NCBI GenBank assembly: GCA_041739525.1
Contig: JBGSNQ010000158.1
Location: 223,526 to 287,525, forward strand
Direction of reading: 5' to 3'
Length of the DNA stretch: 64,000 nucleotides
Origin: DATJGR01 sp041739525
GTDB lineage: Bacteria; Pseudomonadota; Gammaproteobacteria; Pseudomonadales; Azotimanducaceae
Made by a program: the position numbers and the translations under genes. Shown piece after piece: positions 54,472 through 61,012 of the stretch; position 1 is the first letter of the stretch; each line of letters begins with the position of its first letter. The notes below the pieces were generated by a model. That model made no database searches and had not been told where the DNA came from. It saw only the letters and a program-made list of their open reading frames with translations.

Positions 54472-54561
54472 GGAAGAGCATCGTCCCCGGCGGGGCGCGC
54501 GGCCTTCAAAGCCGTTGAGACGCGTGATCGCGTCTGGTGGGTTCGACTCCTGCCTCTTCCG
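54472..54561 (+). tRNA. selC: tRNA-Sec (TCA)
   Basis: 90 bases without CCA. The D-stem is six pairs (CGTCCC / GGGGCG) with a 4-base loop. The anticodon loop is CTTCAAA (anticodon TCA). The extra arm is long (AGACGCG / CGCGTCT, 7 bp), and the T-arm is GTGGG-TTCGACT-CCTGC. The discriminator is G73. Two oddities: the acceptor appears to be only 7 bp (GGAAGAG / CTCTTCC), giving 12 stacked pairs with the T-stem where bacterial tRNA-Sec usually has 13; and CCA is not encoded (G73 is followed by CAAAA), unlike the other tRNAs here. An integrase gene follows immediately. Confidence 0.95.
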
Positions 54562-54703
54562 CAAAAACCACGTCCAGAAAGCTCCAAAAAAGTCCCAAAA
54601 ATCCCAGATTAACCAGCAAATTCATTGATATTTGAGCGCTAGCGCTGTCTACATCGTTCCTGTACATTCTCCGCTCATTGTGTACCCCTAAATGTACCCC
54701 CAG
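54562..54703 (+). other. Likely attachment site region between selC and the integrase
   Basis: About 140 bases, A-rich at first (several AAAAA runs right after selC), then containing two copies of TGTACCCC (54678-54699) 14 bases apart just before the integrase start. No gene is seen. Such spacing between a tRNA 3' end and a P4-type integrase is typical of attL. Confidence 0.5.
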
Positions 54704-55933
54704 ATGAGTCGACACATTAACCGACTGAACGCTGCAAAGGTCAGGACGATCACCAGGCCAGGCCGCTACGCCGATGGCGCCGGCCTTTGGTTGCAGGTCG
54801 ACGAGACACGCCGGTCTTGGCTGTTCCGATACACGTTCGGCGGTCACAGACGGAAGATCGGACTGGGGGCCGTCGCAACTCTCGGACTCGCTGACGCGCG
54901 CGTTGAGGCGCAAAAGCTGCACGCGAAACTGCGAGACGGCATCGACCCGCTCGCGCACCGCCGTGCGACGCGGGCAGCGCAGCATCTGGACGAGCTCAAG
55001 TCGATCACCTTCGACCAGGCCGCATTGAAGTACATCGCGTCGCACAGCGCCGGTTGGAAGAACCTGAAACACGCCAACCAGTGGACACAGTCGCTCAAGG
55101 CTCACGCCGATTCGATCATCGGAACAATCGCGGTTCAGGACATCGACACCGGCATGGTGATGCGTGTCCTCGAACCCATCTGGACGACAACGAACGAGAC
55201 AGCCGTGCGCGTGCGCGGCCGCATCGAGGCAATCCTCGACTGGTCAAAGGTTAACGGTTACCGGACCGGCGAGAACCCCGCGCGCTGGAAAGGTCACCTC
55301 GACCATCTGCTCGCGAAACCGTCGAAGGTGCAGAAGGTCGTACATCACGCGGCGCTGCCGTTTTCAGAAATCCACGGATTCGTGCAGGCGCTGCGTCAGC
55401 AATCCGGTGTGGGCGCGACGGCGCTCGAATTCACGATCCTGTGCGTCGCCCGCACTGCCGAGACGATCGGCGCCAAGTGGGACGAGATCGACCTCGACGC
55501 GAAGCGATGGACGATTCCAGCAGCACGCATGAAAGCGGGAAAGGCACACACAGTGCCCCTTTGCACCAAGGCGATTGAGATTCTCGAATCGATGCACAAG
55601 CTGGGTGGCGTCTACGTGTTCCCTGCCGCGAACCCGAAGCGGCCGCTTTCCAATGCGGCGATGTCGTCTGTTCTGAAGCGCATGAAGGTTGCCACAACCG
55701 TGCATGGCTTTCGCAGCACCTTCTCCGATTGGGCCGCCGAGAAGACAGGCTATCAGCACGAAGTCCGTGAGATGTCGCTCGCACACGCAGTTTCGAGCGC
55801 GGTCGAGGCGTCGTATCGGCGCGGCGATCTTTTCGAGAAGCGCGTGGGCCTTATGAACGATTGGGCGCATTACATAGATACCAAACCGGGATCGACGACC
55901 GACAAGGTGGTCCAGATCAGAAGTGCGTCGTGA
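54704..55933 (+). CDS. Tyrosine-type integrase (P4-like, DUF4102 N-terminus)
   Basis: 409 residues from ATG 54704 (MSRHINRLNAAKV), the usual start; ATG 54692 would add four residues. The DUF4102 DNA-binding part (PGRYADGAGLWLQV...RKIGLGAVATLGLADARVEA) is followed by a core-binding domain and the catalytic domain. The tetrad is partly visible: Arg in VARTAETIGAKWDEID, HGFRSTFSDWAAE (His-x-x-Arg), and the terminal Tyr probably in EASYRRGDLFEKR. It catalyses site-specific recombination, here most likely into selC. Confidence 0.94.
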   Translation: MSRHINRLNAAKVRTITRPGRYADGAGLWLQVDETRRSWLFRYTFGGHRRKIGLGAVATLGLADARVEAQKLHAKLRDGIDPLAHRRATRAAQHLDELKSITFDQAALKYIASHSAGWKNLKHANQWTQSLKAHADSIIGTIAVQDIDTGMVMRVLEPIWTTTNETAVRVRGRIEAILDWSKVNGYRTGENPARWKGHLDHLLAKPSKVQKVVHHAALPFSEIHGFVQALRQQSGVGATALEFTILCVARTAETIGAKWDEIDLDAKRWTIPAARMKAGKAHTVPLCTKAIEILESMHKLGGVYVFPAANPKRPLSNAAMSSVLKRMKVATTVHGFRSTFSDWAAEKTGYQHEVREMSLAHAVSSAVEASYRRGDLFEKRVGLMNDWAHYIDTKPGSTTDKVVQIRSAS

Positions 55934-56023
55934 AGAAAATGACGAGCGATCGTTCGCGCGATTCGCGCAGGAGCAGAATTCCCTCCACGAACTGACGTGA
56001 AAAATTCAAACTCGATAAACGCG

Positions 56024-56040
56024 TGGGCTCACTGAGCCCA
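56024..56040. repeat. Palindrome TGGGCTCA-C-TGAGCCCA
   Basis: A perfect 8-bp inverted repeat around one central base. The same 17-base site (central T instead of C) is the core of the larger palindrome at 56137-56163, 113 bases further on. Confidence 0.85.
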
Positions 56041-56136
56041 AATACTCCTCAGACAAGGCGCGTAATCGAAATGCCGCGAAAGCGTCTGAACGGAACGGAC
56101 ATCGGTCGCGGGGGCGGTATGAAATTCAGCACGGCT

Positions 56137-56163
56137 GTGAGTGGGCTCATTGAGCCCACTCAC
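56137..56163. repeat. 27-base perfect palindrome sharing the same core
   Basis: GTGAGTGGGCTCA and TGAGCCCACTCAC are perfect inverse copies around one central T (13-bp arms). It lies 26 bases upstream of a possible ATG at 56189 that has a GGAGG ribosome site. A paired operator for an island regulator is possible. Confidence 0.85.
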
Positions 56164-56188
56164 CCGCTCGACAACGGAGGCCGCAACA

Positions 56189-56410
56189 ATGTGCGATCGT
56201 CAGAACAAGGCGAGCCGAGAACCGATGGCGGCGGAGCGCCCTCAAATGCGCGCAGCCGCCACGGCGGAGGTCACGCGACGCGGCTGTGCTCGAGAAGGCG
56301 AACCGAAGGCGCGGTTACAGCTGGAGCAGGGATCGTGGCGGGCGAACACGCGCCGCGATCCCTGCCGCGACCCGAAGGTGCCGTCGTCACTACGAGGCGT
56401 AGCCGTGTAG
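56189..56410 (+). CDS. Possible small protein of unknown function (73 residues)
   Basis: The ATG at 56189 has GGAGG eight bases upstream, and the frame is open for 73 codons. The product is rich in Arg, Ala and Glu, has two Cys (residue 2 and the RRGCARE stretch), and no recognised domain. The palindrome at 56137-56163 is just upstream, and its stop lies inside the 56380-56420 inverted repeat, which gives it the look of a regulated short unit. It may be chance. Confidence 0.25.
   Translation: MCDRQNKASREPMAAERPQMRAAATAEVTRRGCAREGEPKARLQLEQGSWRANTRRDPCRDPKVPSSLRGVAV
56326..56365. repeat. Inverted repeat, 10-bp arms
   Basis: GCAGGGATCG (56326-56335) and CGATCCCTGC (56356-56365) with 20 bases between them. 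Confidence 0.7.
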
Positions 56411-56420
56411 TGACGACGGC
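56380..56420. repeat. Inverted repeat, 14-bp arms
   Basis: GCCGTCGTCACTAC (56380-56393) and GTAGTGACGACGGC (56407-56420) are perfect inverse copies with 13 bases between. It lies 14 bases after the previous inverted repeat and could fold as a stable hairpin at the end of the possible small ORF. Confidence 0.75.
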
Positions 56421-56504
56421 CACACGCCAATAACTACGCGGGGCCGCGGTCGGATTTCGAAGTGACGCTAGAGTTAACGCTGCTTAAACTGCCTGCACTG
56501 ACGA

Positions 56505-57000
56505 TTTATACGCGGCCACCGCGTTTAAAGTGGCAGGTCGATCCAGCCTGGCGTAAGCCAACCGGACAGCGAAGCAGACGCTCAATCACTGCAACAGCGA
56601 CATCAAGAACCGTGCAATGTCGCAATGACCGTAAGGTCATCGGTTCGTCGTCGACACTCAGGATCTTCGATCCGTCGTTCAAGTCGGGCATTCGCCCATC
56701 GTTCCTACCGAGCTCGAAGGATCGCCACGGCGATCGCTAGATCATTCATCAACCCAAGCGGCTCCGCCGCACCATCAAAAGGAGGTGATTCCAGAAAACC
56801 ACGTTCGAGATAAGACCTGACTGTGTAGGTCCGTTGGTACTGGCCAGATGTTCTCTTCTATCGAAGAGGCTCTGCGTCGCCGGATATCGGCATCGTTCAG
56901 GTCAGGGAGTGGTGTCCCACGATCATCAACGCGAAGGCGGAACTCGGTCAGCTGCGGCTGTCGAGTCGATCAGAAACACTTACCAGACTGTTCCAACACC
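56505..57000 (-). pseudogene. Possible decayed gene pieces (unrecognised)
   Basis: On the minus strand three open stretches in different frames read like protein: one around 57000-56870 (FRLRVDDRGTPLPDLND..), one open from 56857 to the stop at 56705 (..RSYLERGFLESPPFDG.., then MNDLAIAVAILRAR), and one from 56691 to 56506 (MPDLNDGSKILSVDDEPM..). The pieces share PDLND and D(L/V)A(I/V)AV elements, so they could be parts of repeated or related genes broken by frameshifts. I do not recognise a family, and chance is a serious alternative. Confidence 0.2.
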
Positions 57001-57199
57001 GGAAGACTTGAACCACCAACACTCTCGACGGATTTACGAATCGCAGTCTCCGCTCCGGGCCGGCGCCGCGTGAGGGTCACGACGACCGCGAGCGTTGCTA
57101 CACTGCGTACGCGGATCAAGCGCGTCGTAGTCGGCGTCCTCGATCCGAACAAGAGATTTCGCGGCCGCGGCGAGTTGCGCTACTCATGGGAAGGATCAG

Positions 57200-58018
57200 T
57201 TGAGCGTGAATTCGAGCGTCGCCGCCGAATCCAAGAACAGGTCAGGCGTTGCGGTTTTCGCTAGCGGCCTTGCTGTAGGAATTCTTGGTGGTCTGATTGG
57301 ACTCGGAGGGGCCGAGTTCCGACTGCCCCTTTTGATCGGGCTGTTTGGCTTTGACGCACTGCCAGCCGTGATCCTCAACAAGGCAACTAGCCTGGTCGTA
57401 GTCGCCTCGTCTCTGCCCTTCCGTGCCGGAAGCATTCCGCTGGGGCGCGTCCTCGAACGATGGGACATCGTGGCGACGTTGCTCGCAGGAAGTCTTGCCG
57501 GTGCGTGGATTGGCGCTGGCTGGGCGACGAGGCTCAAATCAACAACGCTCTTTCGAGTCCTTGCAGTGTTGCTCGTCGGCATCGCGGCCGTTCTGTTGTG
57601 GGGTCACGAATCATCGTCAACGGGTGAACCACTTCTAGCGGGGCCTGCACTCGTCGTCGGCGGAATGGTTGCGGGATTTGGAATCGGAGTGGTCGCAGCG
57701 CTGATGGGTGTTGCAGGTGGCGAACTCCTCATACCAACGATCGTCCTTTTGTTTGGAGCCGACGTGAAGCTCGCGGGTAGCCTATCTCTGGCGGTGAGTC
57801 TGCCCACAATGATCGTCGGATTCGCGCGATACAGCCGAGACCGAAGCTTCGCTGTAATCCGTGCCGAGGGGCGCTTCCTGTTGATCATGGCGGCTGGTTC
57901 TCTGCTCGGAGCGTTCTTCGGCGGTCAACTCCTCGGCCTTGTATCAAACGACATTCTGCTGCCATTGTTGGCTGCCATTCTGCTCATATCGGCCACCAAG
58001 GTTTGGGGCCACAAATAA
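57200..58018 (+). CDS. TSUP (TauE/SafE) family membrane permease
   Basis: 272 residues with about eight hydrophobic helices. The two TSUP repeats are visible as GILGGLIGLGGAEFRLPLL (about residue 27) and FGIGVVAALMGVAGGELLIP (about 158). The family exports sulfite, organosulfonates or related anions; the substrate is not clear here. The start is TTG 57200 or GTG 57206, with AAGGA upstream. It lies upstream of the arsenic genes on the same strand but may be independent of them. Confidence 0.88.
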   Translation: MSVNSSVAAESKNRSGVAVFASGLAVGILGGLIGLGGAEFRLPLLIGLFGFDALPAVILNKATSLVVVASSLPFRAGSIPLGRVLERWDIVATLLAGSLAGAWIGAGWATRLKSTTLFRVLAVLLVGIAAVLLWGHESSSTGEPLLAGPALVVGGMVAGFGIGVVAALMGVAGGELLIPTIVLLFGADVKLAGSLSLAVSLPTMIVGFARYSRDRSFAVIRAEGRFLLIMAAGSLLGAFFGGQLLGLVSNDILLPLLAAILLISATKVWGHK

Positions 58019-58048
58019 CGCGTTCGCTAGACGATCATCATTCATTCC

Positions 58049-58903
58049 GTGAAGCGCTATCGAATACTGCCCTTCTTTGACTTTGACGCGCGGGCTAACT
58101 CCCTCACGATCGAAACACGCGATGAATGGGAAGACACCGCGAAGGTCCGTCATCGCCAGAATCGAGAGGCCACGATTGCGGGATTGAAGGCTGAGTTTGG
58201 GGAGCAAGAACTTGATCAGAAGATACGTAACTTCATCCAGCTCGGCCCAAAGCCCATGTCGGTTGTTGCCTTCCACAACGCATTCTTTGCTCAGGTGCGG
58301 TCGTCATTTGTCATCGGCAGCTACTATCCGGCACTCACAGGGGCGTGTGCTCTGGGCGAGCGAATTCTCAATCATTTGATCTTGGGACTTCGAGACGATT
58401 TTCGAACGAGTGCGCAGTACAAGCGGCTGCATGACAAGGAATCCATCGACGACTGGGCGTTCGCGATCGACACGTTGGTCTCCTGGGAAGTGCTGCTCCC
58501 GTCGGTCGCTACCCAATATCGGTCGCTCATGTCCAAGCGTCATGGGGCAATACACTTCCGACCTGAGACAGATCGCGACGTAAAAGGGCTCGCGCTGAAT
58601 GCAATTGAGTGTCTGCAAAAGATCATCGGAGAGCAGTTCTCAGCCTTCGGTGAACAACCTTGGTTCATCACAGATATCCCCGGCGAGATGTACATCAAAG
58701 CTAGCTGGGAAACGAAACCATTCATCAGGATGGTCTACCTGCAAAATGGCCCTCGGGTTGGGCCACGTCACCGAATCGAATCGGTCCTTCCAACGACAAG
58801 AATTGTGGATCTGGACTACGGTAATGCGGGCAACGAGATCATTTCTGACGAAGCATTCATTCGCCTACGAAGAGAATTCAATGATGGCGGACAACAGGAA
58901 TAG
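58049..58903 (+). CDS. Protein of unknown function (284 residues)
   Basis: GTG start at 58049, 30 bases after the permease stop. It begins MKRYRILPFFDFDAR and is soluble, with no signal or membrane segment. The middle part (about residues 75-200) looks helical, with YYPALTGACALGERILNHLIL and a KRHGAIHF stretch. An HGAIHF-like motif in such helical bundles resembles HEPN-like or AbiV-type layouts only loosely, and I do not claim that family. It sits among cargo genes of the island. Confidence 0.7.
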   Translation: MKRYRILPFFDFDARANSLTIETRDEWEDTAKVRHRQNREATIAGLKAEFGEQELDQKIRNFIQLGPKPMSVVAFHNAFFAQVRSSFVIGSYYPALTGACALGERILNHLILGLRDDFRTSAQYKRLHDKESIDDWAFAIDTLVSWEVLLPSVATQYRSLMSKRHGAIHFRPETDRDVKGLALNAIECLQKIIGEQFSAFGEQPWFITDIPGEMYIKASWETKPFIRMVYLQNGPRVGPRHRIESVLPTTRIVDLDYGNAGNEIISDEAFIRLRREFNDGGQQE

Positions 58904-59065
58904 GGACGTAGTACGGCCAAACATGACAGACCACAACTCATGGGCGACCTCGAATTCGGCTCGTCTGTTCTCGACGCAATGCAGGATGTCGCTCGTGCGT
59001 TGCGTGAGTTGCTGCGATCTCGCCCACCGTTCGGAGGCGCTCGTCATGGTGCAGCAGCGACCGGG

Positions 59066-59572
59066 ATGTTGATCCGTACAGCAACAGAAACCGATGCAAA
59101 CGCGTTGGCGGCAATCTACCAACCTTACGTCCAAGGAACGGCGGTTTCTTTCGAAACGGAAGTCCCGTCGGCAGACGAATTTGCGGCGCGTATCGCGAAG
59201 TCGTTGAAGACCTGGGACTGGGTGGTCGCCGAAGAAGACGGGCGCTGTGTTGCGTATGCGTACGGCTCCGCGCACCGCGAAAGGCCCGCGTATCGTTGGT
59301 CGGTCGAGACGTCGGTCTATGTACGTGAAGATCATCATCGCCGGGGAATTGCGAAGATGCTTTACATCGAATTGCTCGAGCGCCTAAAGACGAAGGGCTA
59401 TTGCAACGCGTTCGCCGGCATCACCCTGCCCAACGATGCGAGCGTCGCGTTGCACACGAGTCTGGGTTTTGAGGCGATCGGAGTATTCAAACGGGTTGGG
59501 TGGAAGCTTGGTGCCTGGCGAGATGTCGCATGGTTGCAGTTGCAGCTTCGCCAAGCGCCAGCCACGCAATAG
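59066..59572 (+). CDS. GNAT acetyltransferase, ArsN1 / phosphinothricin acetyltransferase-like
   Basis: 168 residues from ATG 59066 (MLIRTATETDANALAAIYQPYV), where family similarity begins; a GTG/ATG further upstream (58940) would add 42 atypical residues. The acetyl-CoA motif is VREDHHRRGIAKML and the C-terminal NDASVALHTSLGFEAIGVF is typical. Members acetylate phosphinothricin or methionine sulfoximine, and ArsN1 members in ars operons acetylate the arsenic antibiotic arsinothricin. The neighbourhood favours ArsN1 (inference). It is convergent with arsR, 28 bases away. Confidence 0.82.
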   Translation: MLIRTATETDANALAAIYQPYVQGTAVSFETEVPSADEFAARIAKSLKTWDWVVAEEDGRCVAYAYGSAHRERPAYRWSVETSVYVREDHHRRGIAKMLYIELLERLKTKGYCNAFAGITLPNDASVALHTSLGFEAIGVFKRVGWKLGAWRDVAWLQLQLRQAPATQ

Positions 59573-59600
59573 TCCCCGCTCTTGGCGAAGATGTACCCGG

Positions 59601-59960
59601 TTACTTCCGACCGCGACCTTTGGAACCAAAGCAAACTTCAGGGCGCCCACCACAACAATCTTCCGTCAGGAAGTCGATCAACGCGCGCATCCGTGCATAG
59701 TTCGCCTTGTAGTAAATGAGTCGGCTCTCGCGTCGGGAACTGATGATCGCGGCCCGTTCCAGTTCTTTCAGATGAAACGACAATGTCGGTCCTGGCACCT
59801 CGAGCGCCGTTGCGATGGTGCCCGCGGAGGCACCTTCGTCGCCGGCAATCACCAGGTGTCGGAATATCGCGAGTCGCGTTTCCTGGGCGAGAGACGCCAA
59901 CACCGCCACAGCTTCTTTGGATTCCAATGCTGCCGTCGTTTCAGCGCGTTTCGGCTTCAC
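59601..59960 (-). CDS. arsR: ArsR-family arsenic-responsive repressor
   Basis: 119 residues from GTG 59960, which overlaps the arsI stop by 4 bases. The winged HTH is clear (SAGTIATALEVPGPTLSFHLKELE). The C-terminus has a vicinal Cys102-Cys103 pair and Cys110 (DCCGGRPEVC), an As(III)-binding layout like the C-terminal three-Cys sites of some ArsR repressors, and there is no ELCVCDL-type motif in the helix. It should repress both divergent units through the operator at 60432-60451. A longer open frame upstream (to 60104) is inside arsI and is rejected. Confidence 0.92.
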   Translation of the reverse strand: MKPKRAETTAALESKEAVAVLASLAQETRLAIFRHLVIAGDEGASAGTIATALEVPGPTLSFHLKELERAAIISSRRESRLIYYKANYARMRALIDFLTEDCCGGRPEVCFGSKGRGRK

Positions 59961-60406
59961 CCGCAGCACGCTTTGCTCGCAACGGTTACCGCAGCGGCAG
60001 CTTTCGATTCGACCCGCGTCACCTCGGCGGAGTGCCCGTACGTTGTAATGTCTCCGAACGTGAAGAAGGTTTCCCAACGGAGACCGGCGGGATCTTCGAC
60101 CCACGCCTTGTTCGACCGCGCGTAGCAGCAGGAAGCGCCCGATTCGATCAGCACACTTTCGCCCGCGGCTTTCGCGCGTACTGTCAGTTCATCGAGTTCG
60201 CTCTGATCCTCGGCCTGAATACCGAGATGACTGAGCCCGGTCGCCCTCGCGTTGGTCGAGATCGCGAAGTTCACGCGAGGATCGTCGAGCATCCACTTCG
60301 CATAGTCGTCCTTCTGCTTAGTGGGTTGGCTGCCGAACAGAGTCGAATAGAACTGGATCGATTGATTGAGGTCGGCAACGCTGATGTGTACATGGAGACG
60401 TTTCAT
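59957..60406 (-). CDS. arsI: ArsI-like C-As lyase (glyoxalase/bleomycin-resistance fold)
   Basis: 149 residues. Metal ligands expected for ArsI are present: His5 (MKRLHVHIS), His60 (LSHLGIQ) and Glu112 (WETFF). The vicinal cysteines that bind trivalent organoarsenicals are Cys93-Cys94 (SGASCCYARSNKAWVEDPAG). ArsI uses Fe(II) and O2 to cleave methyl- or phenyl-arsenite. The C-terminus adds about 20 residues ending in ACCG, another Cys pair. It is coupled to arsR by a 4-base overlap. Cadmium-induced CadI proteins are close relatives. Confidence 0.87.
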   Translation of the reverse strand: MKRLHVHISVADLNQSIQFYSTLFGSQPTKQKDDYAKWMLDDPRVNFAISTNARATGLSHLGIQAEDQSELDELTVRAKAAGESVLIESGASCCYARSNKAWVEDPAGLRWETFFTFGDITTYGHSAEVTRVESKAAAAVTVASKACCG

Positions 60407-60426
60407 ATGCGACTACTCTCGCTGGT

Positions 60427-60465
60427 TTGACATTTCCATAATATTGGAAATATAGTTTCCGTCAA
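60427..60465. promoter_or_regulatory. Divergent ars promoters with a shared ArsR-type operator
   Basis: Plus strand: TTGACA (60427-60432) and TATAGT (60451-60456), 18 apart, for arsC-acr3. Minus strand: TTGACG (60460-60465) and TATTAT (60438-60443), 16 apart, for arsI-arsR. The inverted repeat ATTTCCA-N6-TGGAAAT (60432-60451) fills the plus-strand spacer and covers the minus-strand -10, so one bound ArsR dimer could block both promoters. Confidence 0.8.
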
Positions 60466-60484
60466 GCTTCAGTTGAGAATTGTG

Positions 60485-61012
60485 ATGACGGAAAAGATCT
60501 ATAACGTTCTCTTTCTTTGCACGGGCAACTCTGCGCGCAGCATCATCGCCGAGTGCGTATTGAATCGTCTTGGTCGCGGACGCTTCACGGCCTACAGCGC
60601 TGGTAGCTTCCCGAAGGGCGACGTGCATCCCTACGCCCTGGACCTGCTGCGACGAAGAGACTTCGATACGAAGGATTTGCGTTCTAAGAGTTGGGACGAG
60701 TTCGCTGGTGCGGATGCACCGCAACTGGACTTCGTGTTCACCGTCTGTGACAACGCCGCCAACGAGGTGTGTCCCGTCTGGCCAGGCCAACCGATGACGG
60801 CACACTGGGCTCTTCCCGACCCCGCTGCAGTCGAAGGCAATGCGGCGCAACAACACCTCGCATTTGCTGACGCGCTGCGCATGCTGACAAATCGTATCGG
60901 CATCTTCGTCAATCTTCCGCTGACGTCGATCGATCGACTGAGTTTGCGCCGCAAGCTCGATGACATTGGAACGACCAATGATCTACTGCACGACGCGACG
61001 CAATCCTCATGA
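60485..61012 (+). CDS. arsC: Arsenate reductase ArsC, low-molecular-weight phosphatase type
   Basis: 175 residues from ATG 60485 (MTEKIYNVLFLCTGNSARS), the usual N-terminus; a TTG four codons upstream is possible. The P-loop CTGNSAR carries the nucleophilic Cys, and the Asp loop is in HWALPDPA. The family reduces As(V) to As(III) with thioredoxin or glutaredoxin. The stop overlaps the acr3 start by 4 bases. Confidence 0.92.
   Translation: MTEKIYNVLFLCTGNSARSIIAECVLNRLGRGRFTAYSAGSFPKGDVHPYALDLLRRRDFDTKDLRSKSWDEFAGADAPQLDFVFTVCDNAANEVCPVWPGQPMTAHWALPDPAAVEGNAAQQHLAFADALRMLTNRIGIFVNLPLTSIDRLSLRRKLDDIGTTNDLLHDATQSS

Larger units (their letters stand above)
55934..57199. other. Gene-poor, palindrome-rich segment of the island
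   Basis: No confident gene in about 1.27 kb. It holds two related palindromes (56024-56040 and 56137-56163), two larger inverted repeats (56326-56365 and 56380-56420), one short possible ORF (56189-56410), and, on the minus strand between about 56505 and 57000, several short open stretches in different frames that read like pieces of decayed genes. An 18-base stretch at 56777-56794 nearly matches the complement of the 16S rRNA 3' end but has no start codon after it. Confidence 0.6.

Noticed and set aside
56023..56433. GTG-started open frame of 136 codons in the island
   Set aside because: It starts on a palindrome, has no ribosome site, reads through all inverted repeats, and is rich in low-complexity Arg/Gly/Thr.
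56848..57264. Plus-strand open frame of 138 codons
   Set aside because: Very Arg-rich, no ribosome site, overlaps the start of the permease gene; typical random high-GC frame.
58940..59065. N-terminal extension of the acetyltransferase (42 residues)
   Set aside because: The family N-terminus begins exactly at ATG 59066; the extra residues are atypical and the upstream start has no good ribosome site.
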